Source: Paraspadella gotoi
Lineage: Eukaryota; Chaetognatha
NCBI GenBank assembly: GCA_051294375.1
Contig: CM119267.1
Location: 17,028,606-17,092,605 of the forward strand
DNA: 64,000 nucleotides
Direction of reading: 5' to 3'
The notes under the pieces are model-generated. The model was given only the letters and a program-made list of their open reading frames with translations, made no database searches and was not told where the DNA came from. How positions within the stretch are numbered: position 1 is the stretch's first letter; each line of letters starts with the position of its first letter. Shown piece by piece: positions 34,649 through 46,300 of this stretch. A program made the position numbers and the translations under genes.

Positions 34649-37600
34649 ATGAAAATGAGTTTGGCAGTACAAGTTTTCAAGCAAGCAGATACCTTAAAAG
34701 AGAGTTTTGAAAATGAAAAAAATAGTAATCCGGAAAATTGGCCCGAGCGACAAAAAATACAAGGTACAATATTGTAAATTTTGCCATATGTTATCATAAC
34801 TTAACGAAACACTTGCTTATAGATCTTTATCAACGTTTACTTCTTATGGATTTGGAATACGCTTTGGACAAAAAAGTAGAAAGTGATTTGTGGAATGTGG
34901 CCTTCAAGAACATCATTGATGCTCATCATTCCAAGGCGGCAAAAGGAAACGCCATGAAGCGAGCGGAACAACAGGCTTCTCTATCCTTGTTTCTTGAAGC
35001 CGCTTCTGGATTCTACTTTCAATTTATGCACGACGTATGCTGCGCGTTTAGCTTGGACCTGCCGTTTAGGCGAGTTATACCTTGGTTTTCGGTTTAGCTT
35101 GTTATACTTCAATATTTTTTTCTATTTGGTGTTTAGGAGAAAATCTTCACGTTTTGGCATACTACATGAACCTTCACCAGCAGCTTTCGAAATCAAACCA
35201 CCTCGGAAAAGTTCTTGCTTTTATTTGTTGCAGGTCGAAAACGTTTTCTTTTTTTTTAAATACAAGAGGCGCAAAAGCCAGGGAAAAAAAATGAATTACC
35301 GTCTTATCGAAGTCTAAAAATAGGTCCCAAGAGTGTTTTTACATATAAAATAAAAAATCTTTTTTTCCTTTGCAGCATATTCTCGTTCATCTTGGGGACA
35401 TTGCTCGGTACAAGAAAAGCTCAAAGCAGGCGGAAACTTTTTACAAGCACGCCGCCGAGTTGATACCAACTAATGGGCAGCCTTATAATCAACTAGCGCT
35501 GCTGGATATGCAAAAAGTACCCGTAACTTAAATTTCTTAAAGGACTTACCTGTCATATTCGTAAATGAGTCTTTATTCTTCAGGGATATAAGTTGGCAAC
35601 AGTTTATCATTACATTCGGGCCGTAGGAGTAGACCATCCTTTTCCAGCCGCGGCGACGAATTTGGAAAAGTTTTACGAAAAACTGAGCAAGGAATTGATT
35701 CCTTCCTTGAGACAAGTGCGTAATTTTATTGCTATACTTAAAGGCTTATTATGATTAGGTTAACATTAATTTTATAAATTGCATTTTTCAGAAATCGAGC
35801 GTAGATAATTTCATCCTGACGTTTTTGATCTTCAATTCGTTGTTGCATTTGCGGGAAAACTTTTCAAAAGCGAAAGAGTGCTTTGCTTTCTTGTCGACCA
35901 TGGTGAGGAGAAAGCCGATCGTTTCGGGTTTCGAACAAATACCTTTTGATTAGCCTATTTTTGTTTCTGTTTAAGATCTGTACAAACGGGATGCTTTCAA
36001 AAATGTCACCGGAAGATCTTCACTTTATGACGTGCGTTTCTGCGTTTACTTTACATCGAGCCGATGATCACGATGACTCGCGGAAAGACGGAGATGACGA
36101 CGCTGATTACGATAGTGGGAGAGGCGAAAAACTTTCTGGTGACGAGTCGGTGGTTTACGACTTAAGTCTTGACTTCCTTGTGACCCTTGTTTCAGGTGGG
36201 AATACGCCATATTCCTTGTGCAGAAATTGTTTGAAAAATCTTTTATCATTTGTCCCTTTGCATTAGATCTTATTCTAGAAGTCACAATGAAGAAGGATTC
36301 TCCGAAACATCACAAATTTCTTGCCGTAATTAAGTTGGTTCTGGCTCTCATATCACAATCGCGGATGATTTTTGAAGGTTTGTTGAAATTAAACATTCAA
36401 ATTGAATTTATAGATTTAATTTTATCCTTATTAAATGCAGGTTTTTGGGTGAAAGAAAAGTCTCAATTTTGGCCTCATTTGGCGTTTTTGTTAAATTCTC
36501 TTCAACGAGATTCAACATTGCAAAATTGCTCCGAGGCTAATTGGGCAAAGTATAAAATTTACCCAATGCCTGAAGGTAAGCGTTCGTGAGATTTTTTGAA
36601 AAACTTGTAAATCAAGATATGTAATTTGTATTAAAATCGCACTTCTCCAGATAGAGCATTGCAGGGATTTCTTCCGTTGAGAAAATATATGAAGAATTTT
36701 GATTTCCCGACATGGAGAAAGAAATTGACGCAATCCGATGGATCAGAGGTCATCACCGTTGGTATGATTAAAATAGTTACGTACGATACTCAAATTAAAA
36801 ACTCATACGATTAGAAAACTCAACGTTTTTATGTTTAGAAGAACATCCGACCGTTCGAGCTCTGCACGTTCTACAGATCGGAAAGCGTATCGCAGAGAAC
36901 CTTGGAAATCTCCGCCTTTTATCTCTCGAAGAAACCAAGTCGGGAAAGATGCACTTTGATTCTGGGATTCAGGTGCAATGCGAAAGCGCAATAACGTCTT
37001 TGCAGTAGACATCATACATATGGATTAATTTTTCAGATGACCGATGATCACCGATTCACCGATAGATCCCAAGACTCGCGTCCTCCTCTCCGTAATCAGG
37101 CGTTGGGACCGAGATTCGCCAATCGTGCAAATCGCCAGAACGTCGCTTTACAAGTATGCCGGATCTGAAGAGTCTTCCACGTCTTGACCAAATCAAATAA
37201 GTTTTTATTCGTCTAAGAAAAAATTTCTCGTAGGCGTTCATGTCGAATCCTTCCCGACAAGATTCTATTCCGCTGCCTTCGCATCCTCTTCATCCCCCGA
37301 CGAATTACCCTCCACTGGCCAAACCCACTCTTCCACCGTTCGACCCGTCGCGTTCTGAAATGCCTCCGGTCCCACCATCGCACATTCCCACTCCCTCCTC
37401 TGGTCCTCATTCCCAAATACCCGCGGTTTTGTCTCAAATTCCTCGTCCGACCAATGTCCAAATCCCACCTACTCCGACCAATCTTTCCCATCCCTTACCC
37501 GCACAAATCCCGCCTCACCTCCGTTACCCACCTCCACCATCCGTTCATCATCGAGAGTTTCCAAACTCTCCCGACTCGGTTCTCACGGCCCAACGGCCTG

Positions 37601-38930
37601 ACCAGAGACTGGAATCTTTGAACCTCAATGCGCCTAGTTTTTTTCCTGGTGGATTCCCCGCAACTATCCCGTCGCAGCCCGAGGCGTCGTACCGCTCTCA
37701 ATCAGGTTTGACTCGACTGCCCCTCGCAGTTTAAATTGATAAGCATCTAAACGCGGCTTTTTTTATAAGAGCAACGGTCGTCGCCGTCGCCTCGAACCGA
37801 GCAAGCCAATCTTCCGCAAGACACGCGAGGCCAGAAAAACAATCAGCTCTATCAAGCTGGGAAAAAGCAAAAGGAAGAAAACCACGAAGATTTCCCAACC
37901 TTGCAATCGATCGCCAAAACGACAAAACAAGCGCCCATGGGCTCATCTTTCTTCACGACGTCGTCCTCCTGCTCTCTCTCGTCCAGCCTCAGTTCAACAG
38001 TTAACAAACCCTTGGCTAATTATTCTCTGTTCAGTCACAAGTATGTTTACTATTTACTAATTTTTAGTACTAGCGTTTCGACTTTTAAACACGTAATTAA
38101 CTAATTATCGATGCATTTTTTTTCGGTTTTAAGCAATCCAAATTGGACCCCGTCTTCAGCCGTCGAAAATTCATCGGAAAAACTTCCTTTTGAATGTCCT
38201 CCTAACTTTGGACAACCCCCGCCGTCGTTTATTCCTGTGCCGCAAGCGCCTCCAGTCAAGGACCACGCAGGACCGGTGCAAGCCTACACCTCTGAAAGAC
38301 CGACACATCTTGGCTCGTCTCCATACGTGCCGGCCTCACCTATGTCAATGACTCGTCCTGAAGATTCTAGAGGAGTCGCCCCCGTCCCTCCTCAAATTCC
38401 ATCCCAAATTCAACCGCAAATTCCCCCTCAGATACGACCAAATTGGTCGAACGAAGAGAGGATCGCTTATACGAACAACTTCGGTGGTGGTAGTGGTGCT
38501 GGCAATGGATTTTTTGGTGACAGTCGATGGTCCTTTGCTCAACTTCAGCGCACCGATAACCGAAATTCTGTTATAGGGCCTTCGACATCGCAGCAGCAAA
38601 TACAGCATCAACAGCAAAGTTTTAGAAACTTTGAAAACTATCATTCCCAGCATGCAAACGCGACACAGCAAGCACCTATGAATTTGAGCGCCATGGAGGC
38701 AAACATGGAGAACGCCGCATTTAGGTTTTCATGGAGATTTAATTTTGTCATGTTTTAAAATTTTTATGTATGTATCATGTTTTTAATTTAATTCAATATT
38801 CAGGCGTAACTTGGGGTCCTGGGGCATGACTTCGGGATTTGGTGGAGAGGCTTCTTCAACGGGACAATCAGCGCTAGAAAAACTTATTCAGGAACAGCAA
38901 AAGCGTGCCGGTTCCGAAGGAAACAATTAA
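34649..38930 (+). CDS. SMG7: SMG7, nonsense-mediated decay factor
   Basis: About 1043 residues in 16 exons (34649-34763, 34823-35069, 35137-35233, 35376-35516, 35584-35715, 35792-35902, 35976-36195, 36267-36377, 36441-36575, 36651-36761, 36839-36972, 37037-37153, 37234-37705, 37770-38040, 38134-38724, 38804-38930). The 14-3-3-like/TPR N-terminus shows LYQRLLLMDLEYALDKKVE, LFLEAASGFYFQ, HILVHLGDIARYK, AAELIPTNGQPYNQLALL and HPFPAAATNLEK, then the LQGFLPLRKYMKNFDF block of the helical hairpin domain. A long Pro/Ser/Gln-rich tail follows, ending SALEKLIQEQQKR, as in human SMG7 (SALEQLLMQQ). SMG7 binds phosphorylated UPF1 and recruits decay enzymes. Intron 2 uses a GC donor (AG|GCGAGT). A second in-frame Met two codons on could also be the start. 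Confidence 0.95.
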
Positions 38931-39129
38931 AAAAAAAAAAAATTCGTTTTATTTTCCAGATGCTTTGCCTTTGAGCGTTATATTGCTGTTATTTGTGGTT
39001 AGACAATTTTTTTACTTTTTTTAGAGTAATGTTTTAATTCGGGAGAATGTAACTTTTTGTTGAAAGACTCGAATGTTCTCTCTTCTGTAAAATGTATCAT
39101 ACGACAATTCTATACTGCACTCGTTGACG

Positions 39130-39537
39130 ATGGGCTCGACCACTTCCAAAATATACGGAAAACTCACAAGATCCTGGACATCATCATCTTGTTCTTCCAA
39201 TGATTACGAGAATTCCTCCGGTAAAGAATGCCAAGTTAATTTCAAATTATCCTTCGTGGTTTCTTTACAAGTTTCCTGTTTTTTCACCCCGTTATCAGAG
39301 ATGAGTAGATCGTCCGTCGGTCCTTTTGTCTTCACTCGGCGCGGTTCTATGTACTTCGACGAGGATGGAGATTTGGCTCACGAGTTTTACGAAGAGACGA
39401 ACGACGGTTACAGAGGCGCATGGCGCATGCGTCGAAAATGGTGCCACTTGTCGCCGCAGGGACTTGTCAATCTGCAACACCCCAGACTTCATGCCGATTT
39501 GCCAATAGTCCTTTGTCAGGTTTCCCCCTCTCGGTGA
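39130..39537 (+). CDS. TUSC2: TUSC2 / FUS1 homologue
   Basis: A 109-residue protein (human 110) in two exons (39130-39220, 39299-39537). The second exon holds the family signature PFVFTRRGSMYFDEDGDLAH followed by EFYEET, then LVNLQHPRLHADLPIVL, matching the human C-terminal half. The N-terminus MGSTTSK has the glycine needed for N-myristoylation, as in TUSC2. In mammals it is a mitochondrial membrane-associated protein linked to calcium handling. It starts 199 bases after the SMG7 stop codon, and an acceptor-like TTACTTTTTTTAG at 39024 lies upstream. Confidence 0.93.
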   Translation: MGSTTSKIYGKLTRSWTSSSCSSNDYENSSGKECQVNFKLSFVVSLQVSCFFTPLSEMSRSSVGPFVFTRRGSMYFDEDGDLAHEFYEETNDGYRGAWRMRRKWCHLSPQGLVNLQHPRLHADLPIVLCQVSPSR

Positions 39538-40055
39538 AGTCGGGTCCCAGCTTGAATTTATTTTCAATTTTTTGTTCCATTGAATTTTTCGGTAATCCTC
39601 TCCAGCTGTGTTGTTTTATTCTTATAAACTAGCTTAACCTTCGACCTCAGAGATCTCTTATGCGGTAGCTGATTAGGATATGGAGTTAACTGATACATTT
39701 TTTTAGCTGTATAATTTTAGTTTTTTTATTTTGAAGCGTTTTATCACTCATATATGACTTATTTAATGTAATATTTACATTCATAACGCTCTATTTGGCT
39801 TACTTTTCTTTCTTTATTTTTAGAACTCCATTCTTTTAATTTATAATCATTACTCATTAGTTTTCATTCCCAGAAATTGTAGATAGGCTGCAGCTATGGG
39901 TTTATTATAGTCGTGTGCTTGTTTGCACTCTCTGCATTTGTGCTACTCCGAAAAGATGAATTTTAATAACTTTTAGAGAATAACTCAATAAGGGTTTTCA
40001 ACGAAGCCCATTTTCAAATTTTCGATTCCCCTTGGAAAAACTGTTGACATACACC
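39538..40055. other. Intergenic spacer
   Basis: AT-rich 3' flank of TUSC2. An acceptor-like AATAACTTTTAG ends at 39976, 79 bases before the ferredoxin ATG. No other feature was found. Confidence 0.5.
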
Positions 40056-40836
40056 ATGACATCTTTTGCCTTGGGATTATTGCGGAACATTTACACTAGG
40101 AATCCGATCGTTGCTGGCAAAGCTTGCAAAAGCGTCTATCGATCGTTGCTTCTTGGTCCAGAGGTAAACTCTTTGATTTTAACTTTTTTTGCTTCTATTT
40201 TCGGAACGATGAATTTATTTACGCATTTGTATGTCGCCTTCAAAAACCTTTTTTAGCCATTTTCATTAGCGACCAGTTTGAATTCAAGGTCTTTGACGAG
40301 TTTCCCTGTTGCCCCCTAACAGTTTTCTTTCCGCCACTTATTCTTTAAAAAACATTGGTAGATGCGGATGTTTTCGATTTCCTCGTCGACGGCGTCGAAG
40401 AAAGAAAAGGACATCACCGTTTCCTTCGACCATCCGGACGGAAAAGTCTCCTCCGTGAAAGGCGCCGAGGGCGACTCTCTTTTGGATCTTGTCGTCGACA
40501 ACAGCGTTGGTGAGAAATGGCGGGAAAAGAAACTTAATCAACGTTGATATTTTGACTGGATCAAGTTTCTGTTTTATATTGTTGTACGTAGATATTGATG
40601 GTTTCGGCGCTTGCGAAGGAACTCTGGCTTGCTCTACTTGTCATTTGATTTTTAGTAAAGAAGACTACGAACGGATACCTGACGCCCCTACTGACGAGGT
40701 ACAGCAGTAAAAATTATTGTATTTTAAATTTTTAATATTATTTTTGCTTTTATTTAAATTTTGTCATTTTTAAGAGGAAAGGTCATTCTACTTTTAACAA
40801 TTCGTAATCTTTGATGTATTAGAGCTATATCGAGAA

Positions 40837-40874
<38 letters not shown>

Positions 40875-42303
40875 CTATATCGAGAAATACATCGTTTTTA
40901 TTTATATGTAAACATTCTGTTTTAAATATTTTTTTAATTCGGTAAATTACAAAATTGTTAAATTAAATCGGTAAGCACATTTTTTAAATATTTGTTTTTC
41001 CATCTGGTTGTTAAAAAATTAGGTAAGAAGTGAAAACACGGTAAAGGCAAATTTAGACAGGGAGAGTTAAACAATTAATCTTGTTACTCTGTTGGTTTTC
41101 CCGTCTTGAACAAAATCTTTAATTAAATAGATAGTAAAGAAATTCGATCTATACTGAATCTACACTGAATTTAAAGAGTTGCAGCCTAAACGATTGCAAT
41201 AATATTGATTTAAAAATTTGATTAGCAGTCTAAAAAACATTTGTGAAAATGTAATAGAGAGACATTTTGATAAACGTGTTCCAGTTAGTAAGAATTCAGG
41301 GTTTTAAAAATTTTAAAAATTTAAACATTTCTAATTCACTAATAAAAAATTCATACAAAATATCAGATGGATTGGCCTTTTCGTTTGACCTGCAACTCTT
41401 CAGATAGGTTTCTTTTATTTTATGAAATTGGTACAACCAATATAAAAATTATCCATTCATTTAATAAATAAGCTATCTTGCCCCTGACTTTGGACAGGCT
41501 TTGGTGGTTTAAGGCCTCCATCACTCTTACATTATATTACTCTTATATTACTCTTATATTATAATTAAAACCGATATAAAATGGCGAAGAATGCATCAAA
41601 TGTTTAAAATGAATACATTTTCGGAATCGCCAGGAAATCAGCTTTTTGAATCTATACTTCATTTGCGCCTATTTTCAAGTTGATTTGAATGACCCTTTTT
41701 CTTAAGTACTGATATAAATTTGTTGTAATTGTAAATAATGGAGCAACTTGAACATAAGATTATTTTACTTCAGATGTAGAGCTACCATGATGGAAAAAAA
41801 ATTGTCGCGGTTACTTTCCAGGTACTTTTTGGCATTTTAATATAAGAATTAAAAAATTAAATTTAGAAATCGAGTGATTCATATGAGCTGTGTCTCATTT
41901 ATGTACGACAAAAAATACAAAAGTTCCATGCAAAAGAAAATGAATTGTCCAAAAAAATGCTTTTCTTTTTTATCTTTTTCATATCTACACTTTTTTTTAT
42001 ATTAATTTTTAGTTTTTTTATTACTTTTTGACAATGAAATTAACTTACTTTTCCAAACCGCGACAATTTTTTTTTCCATCATGGTAATTCGTTGTAGCTT
42101 ATTATTTTCAGACTTTAATCTTGCAGTTTGAGTTTTATTGCCTTATTATGACAACGCTTAAATTTGGGCAGGAATACGACATGCTGGATTTGGCTTATGG
42201 TTTGACTGAAACTTCGCGATTAGGCTGTCAAATATTTTTGACTCGTGACCTCGACAACCTCAAAGTTAAAGTGCCACAAGGAATCGCGGATGCCAGGAAC
42301 TGA
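40056..42303 (+). CDS. FDX1: Mitochondrial [2Fe-2S] ferredoxin, adrenodoxin type
   Basis: A 164-residue adrenodoxin-type ferredoxin (human FDX1 184) in four exons (40056-40163, 40362-40509, 40592-40698, 42172-42303). The first exon gives an Arg/Ser/Lys-rich mitochondrial presequence. The fold shows [33 protein letters not shown], the cluster ligands in [14 protein letters not shown] (Cys-x5-Cys-x2-Cys), the acidic [17 protein letters not shown] with the fourth Cys, and [12 protein letters not shown]. It passes electrons from ferredoxin reductase to mitochondrial P450s or Fe-S assembly. [10 protein letters not shown] is shared by FDX1 and FDX2. The last intron is 1.47 kb and carries a D-family fragment, a B repeat and a MITE. 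Confidence 0.94.
40783..40960 (+). repeat. Fragment of TIR family D with AT microsatellite
   Basis: Shares AGAGGAA-GGTCATTC and TTATATGTAAACATTC segments with the head of the element at 13389, but the terminal repeat and minisatellite are absent. A 20-base unit, AGCTATATCGAGAAATACAT, is duplicated on both sides of an (AT)n run. Confidence 0.6.
41426..41530 (+). repeat. Dispersed repeat family B, fullest copy
   Basis: Runs from TTGGTACAACCAATATAAAA through ATAAGCTATCTTGCCCCTGA to CCATCACTCTTAC. It is the reference copy for the family in this window. It lies in the last ferredoxin intron. Confidence 0.75.
41782..42086. mobile_element. Mariner-like MITE, about 305 bp
   Basis: Inverted ends of about 30 bp, TACCATGATGGAAAAAAAAT on the left and its inverse ending ATGGTA on the right, each starting at a TA dinucleotide. 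No coding capacity. It sits in the last ferredoxin intron. Confidence 0.65.
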
Positions 42304-43306
42304 AAGCCGTCACTCAAGGTGCTGCTGTTCTGGTTGTCAAAACTGAGGCGAAAAAGTGAAGCATTCCTTTCGTTTCAACGAGTTTTGCTTGGAGAGATAC
42401 ATTGACGAATTAATAAAAGACGAATTAATCCCTCCCACGTGTTTCCAGTTAATTGGATATTGCGGATATCTTGTAGGGTAGCTTATCAATATGGTTGATA
42501 GATTTCGATTCATAGGGTGATAGTTTCTTGCCTGACTTTTTAGTCGATGTCGGGAAGTTTAATCAGAATCTAGTCAAATAGAATCAATCATCTTCGAGTT
42601 AGATTGCAAATTAGATGAAATTTCTGTATATTTTATTATTTACTAATGCTTTCTTCGACCCAATTTTCAAAGAATGATCATTAAATGGTTTCATAATATA
42701 AACTAAAATTTAAATGTAATGAATTTCCCCATCTCTACATGACTTTTTTGGGGCGGTCGAGCCTGAAATATTGATATTTTTAAATTTACAAATTTAGTTT
42801 TCGTATGCACGTAAAAACAAAACGGTTTTTGTTTTATTACCTCGCATTATCCTAACAAAATACCATCTTGTCCAATTGCAAGTCAGCGATAAAAAGCCGC
42901 GGTAATTGTTACAGTTTTAAGATGACATATGCTTATTAATTAATTATTAATGACATGTCCTTAGTGTCCTTACTTAGTTCAAACTGTACGGATTTTTGCA
43001 AGGCCGAGCCGAAGAAAAAAATCCAACTATTCGTCATTACATCTTTGTAATGTCAACTTGATTTGTTCAAGTTTTTTTGATAAATACAAGTTGTTCGGAT
43101 CATTTTGTTTTATTTTTCGTTAGTTTTGAACGTGAAGATCTCAATCCAAACTGAATCGGGTTATTGAAACATGAAAACCGGACAGATTTAGTCTATCTAA
43201 ACTCAACCATTGTCTTTCCCCCCAACTTCCAGTCCCAAATAAAAATATTATTTTGCATTGTTTACAAAAACCAATCGCATTTATAACATTATCACGGCAC
43301 AAAAAA
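42304..43306. other. Intergenic spacer
   Basis: About 1 kb, AT-rich, with no supported gene; a minus-strand open frame over 43141-43551 overlaps ENT exons and has no homology I recognise. A TTTTATTTTTCGTTAG acceptor-like site ends at 43123, 183 bases before the next ATG. Confidence 0.5.
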
Positions 43307-46300
43307 ATGGGCGGTATAAACGACAATGAGTCACCGGCACGCGAGGAAAAAAAAGCAATGCTACAGAATGTAACCGAAGATTGTAACGAGGGTGAGTCCA
43401 ATTTTATCGAGTAAACTGTTAAGGGAATTTCAATTGGCTTACAGATAAAGTTAATTTTTAACAGAGAATGGGTTAAAGCCGTCAGGCGATTTCGTGGAAA
43501 AGGGATTTCTCGATTTCGACGATGGAGTGGAATTTCAACCAGCTGGTTCAAGGGACAAATACCAACTTGTCTACATCATCTTTCTGTTACACGGCATTGG
43601 AATTCTCATGCCCTGGAATATGTTCATTACTGCTTACAGGTGACCAAAACAGATGAATTCGTTTTATTTATTTTTTTTTAATCTCGCCAGACGGGCGAAT
43701 GCCCGACTTGGGCAAGATATTAATTCCTTTGCTTCTTTTGACCGTAGTCGTCGTCGTCACGCTGTTTTAATATTAAAAATAGTTTGTGTATAACCATAAG
43801 AACCTGAAATTTTAGATATGGCTTTTCATCATTGAGGTCTTTTTTCTATCTCTTTCTCACTCATACACGCAATTGTTTGTTTTCATTTATAATGAATAAT
43901 TATTATCGCGTTAATGAATGATTATCATTGTATCAATGAATGACTATCATCAATGATGATTCATCATATCTATCATTTGGTTTTTATCGGACAAATATTT
44001 GGTTATCATTTCATCAATATTTGTTATTATCGCATCAATATTTGGTTATTATCAAATTAATATTTAGTTATCATCGCATCAATATTTGGTTATCATCGCA
44101 TCAGTATTTGGTTGTTATCGTATCAATAATTAATTACTATTACATCAATCAATTATTATTACATCAATAATTCATTATCGCATCAATCATTTATTTATTT
44201 TTTCAGATTTTTTTATTTATTTTTTTTGATAGTAACGTCTGGTGAGATCACTATACTAAGATTTTTAAAAAAATACAGTCTAGTATTGTTATTGGTATGA
44301 ATTCTTTTATTACCTCGTAGTTATTTCATCGACTACAAATTGAAAGGACCTTGCGGGGAACCCGATTCTGAATACCGCAATTTCTTCATGAACTATTTGG
44401 GAATCGTGGCTCAGCTTCCTAACGTTTTGCTCAATGTTATAAATTTGTTCGTCCACATGGCGGGAAATATTAAAACAAGGTGACAATAAATTAATAAATA
44501 CGTTTCCAACTACACAAGGCTTCATATTATAAAATGAGGTAACGGTTTTTTATGACCAGAATCTGCTCCGCAAAAACGACTGGACCAAAATTATTGAAAT
44601 TTGGTTTGAACGTTCCCTTTGTGAATACAGGGTACGCGCGCTCTTTTGGGAATAAATTCTGTTAAATCCGTTGTATGTAAAATTGTAGATTAAAACTTCG
44701 TAGTTTGGCTTTCAGTCGATGCCCAAAATGTTTAAAAATTTTGATGGGATAATGGCCTAATTAACACTTTGAAATGACATATCGTTTTTTTCTGCGCGCG
44801 AAGAGATAATTTTCACGACTTTGTCTAACTTTACACCCATGTCAGTTGGTTAAAATTAATAATAAATTAAAATAAACATTTTTGGAATCTGCTTTCAGTC
44901 AATACCCAATATGTTATGAAAATAGATTGATAGATTGAAGAGATAATCCTTTTTTTAAGGGTTTTTACAGGTAGGTAAAAAAAAATAAAAATACAGTTCG
45001 TAATAATAATTTATTGAGTACCCCAAGGACATAAAAATTATTCTAAAAAGTATTTTGTGCCGGAATTGGTTTAAAAAGACAACCAATATTGAAATAACAT
45101 TACAGTTGCAGTTGCAAAAAACTGTCCTTTCCTTTGGAGTCTTTTATCGAGAGCGGTAATTTGAGTATTAGGATTCTGATAATTATATGGTAATTAGGAT
45201 TGTGATAATGAAAATATGTTATTTAAACATTTTTCCACTCTCATGCCAATTTAAAAAAAAAACAACTTCAAATGAATTTTTCAAAATATTCCCAAGAGAG
45301 CGCGCGGACCCTGTAGAAATAGAACTATCAAAGCGAATTTCAATAATTGACCCCTGAGCCGAGATATGGGGCCCCCGAGGGTAATTATTAGGTAATAATT
45401 TTTTTAAAGATAAATATTATTAAGTGGTTTTCAAAAAACGCCGAAACCTCGGTCGGCGAAATTTTTTTTTTCCTGAAAGAAAACAGAGCAAACAAATAAT
45501 TGCGAGAATGGTTGCAAAAAGGTCTTATGTTAACAATAAACATAAACAAAAAAGGAAAATAAAAAAGAGATCAGGGAACAAAGTCAAGCAACTCCGTCCA
45601 CATGAGATGGCAACTCAATCACGGGACTTCGGGAAGCAAGCAGGTCCCCATTCTCGCGCTGAAGGCAGACAAAGTCTCTCAAAAAAGTTCTTTGACGTTT
45701 TGCCGATGTCAAGCCTGCATTCGTTGCTTGGAGTGTGGCGAAGTATCTTAGGCTTGAGAGAGCATCCAGGTAACAACCAAAGGGATGAAGCCAACGTCGG
45801 CCGGCAGTTTGCCTTCATACTTGGCATGTTTGGCCTGACGAGCTCGTTCCAGGGCATATGTAGGATTGAGGATGGTATGACCAAAACAGTCCTGGCGAAG
45901 GGGGGAGGTGACAGTAACGTCAAAAGCTCTGGTGATCTTGTTCCAGAATCTTTTCCAACCACGGATGGTGAAATCCCCAGGTCTCTCTGGGTTTCAACAA
46001 AATTCCCCTCGATAGTTCCAATTGTATTGCCAAAGTCTACCTACACGCCAAATTGTATCCAATTTGATCTAGTAATTTGTGCGTAACCGATTCTCGGCTT
46101 GAAAAAACGGCGTATCATTTTTTAATATGAAGCCTTCTCTATATCTTTTTCCAATAGTAAGCAGTTCGCGGATAAAAATTCATTTTTAGGATCGTTTGGA
46201 GCATTGTGACTATGATCGCTACATTTGTTGTCACTATCGTCCTTGCCATGGCCGATAGCAGTCAGTGGATTGAAGCATTTTTTTGGGTATAGAATTAGCC

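Noticed and set aside
45424-46086. 220-codon + strand open frame as a gene
   Set aside because: It is antisense to the decayed retroelement tail, lies in an ENT intron, and shows no family blocks on the plus strand.
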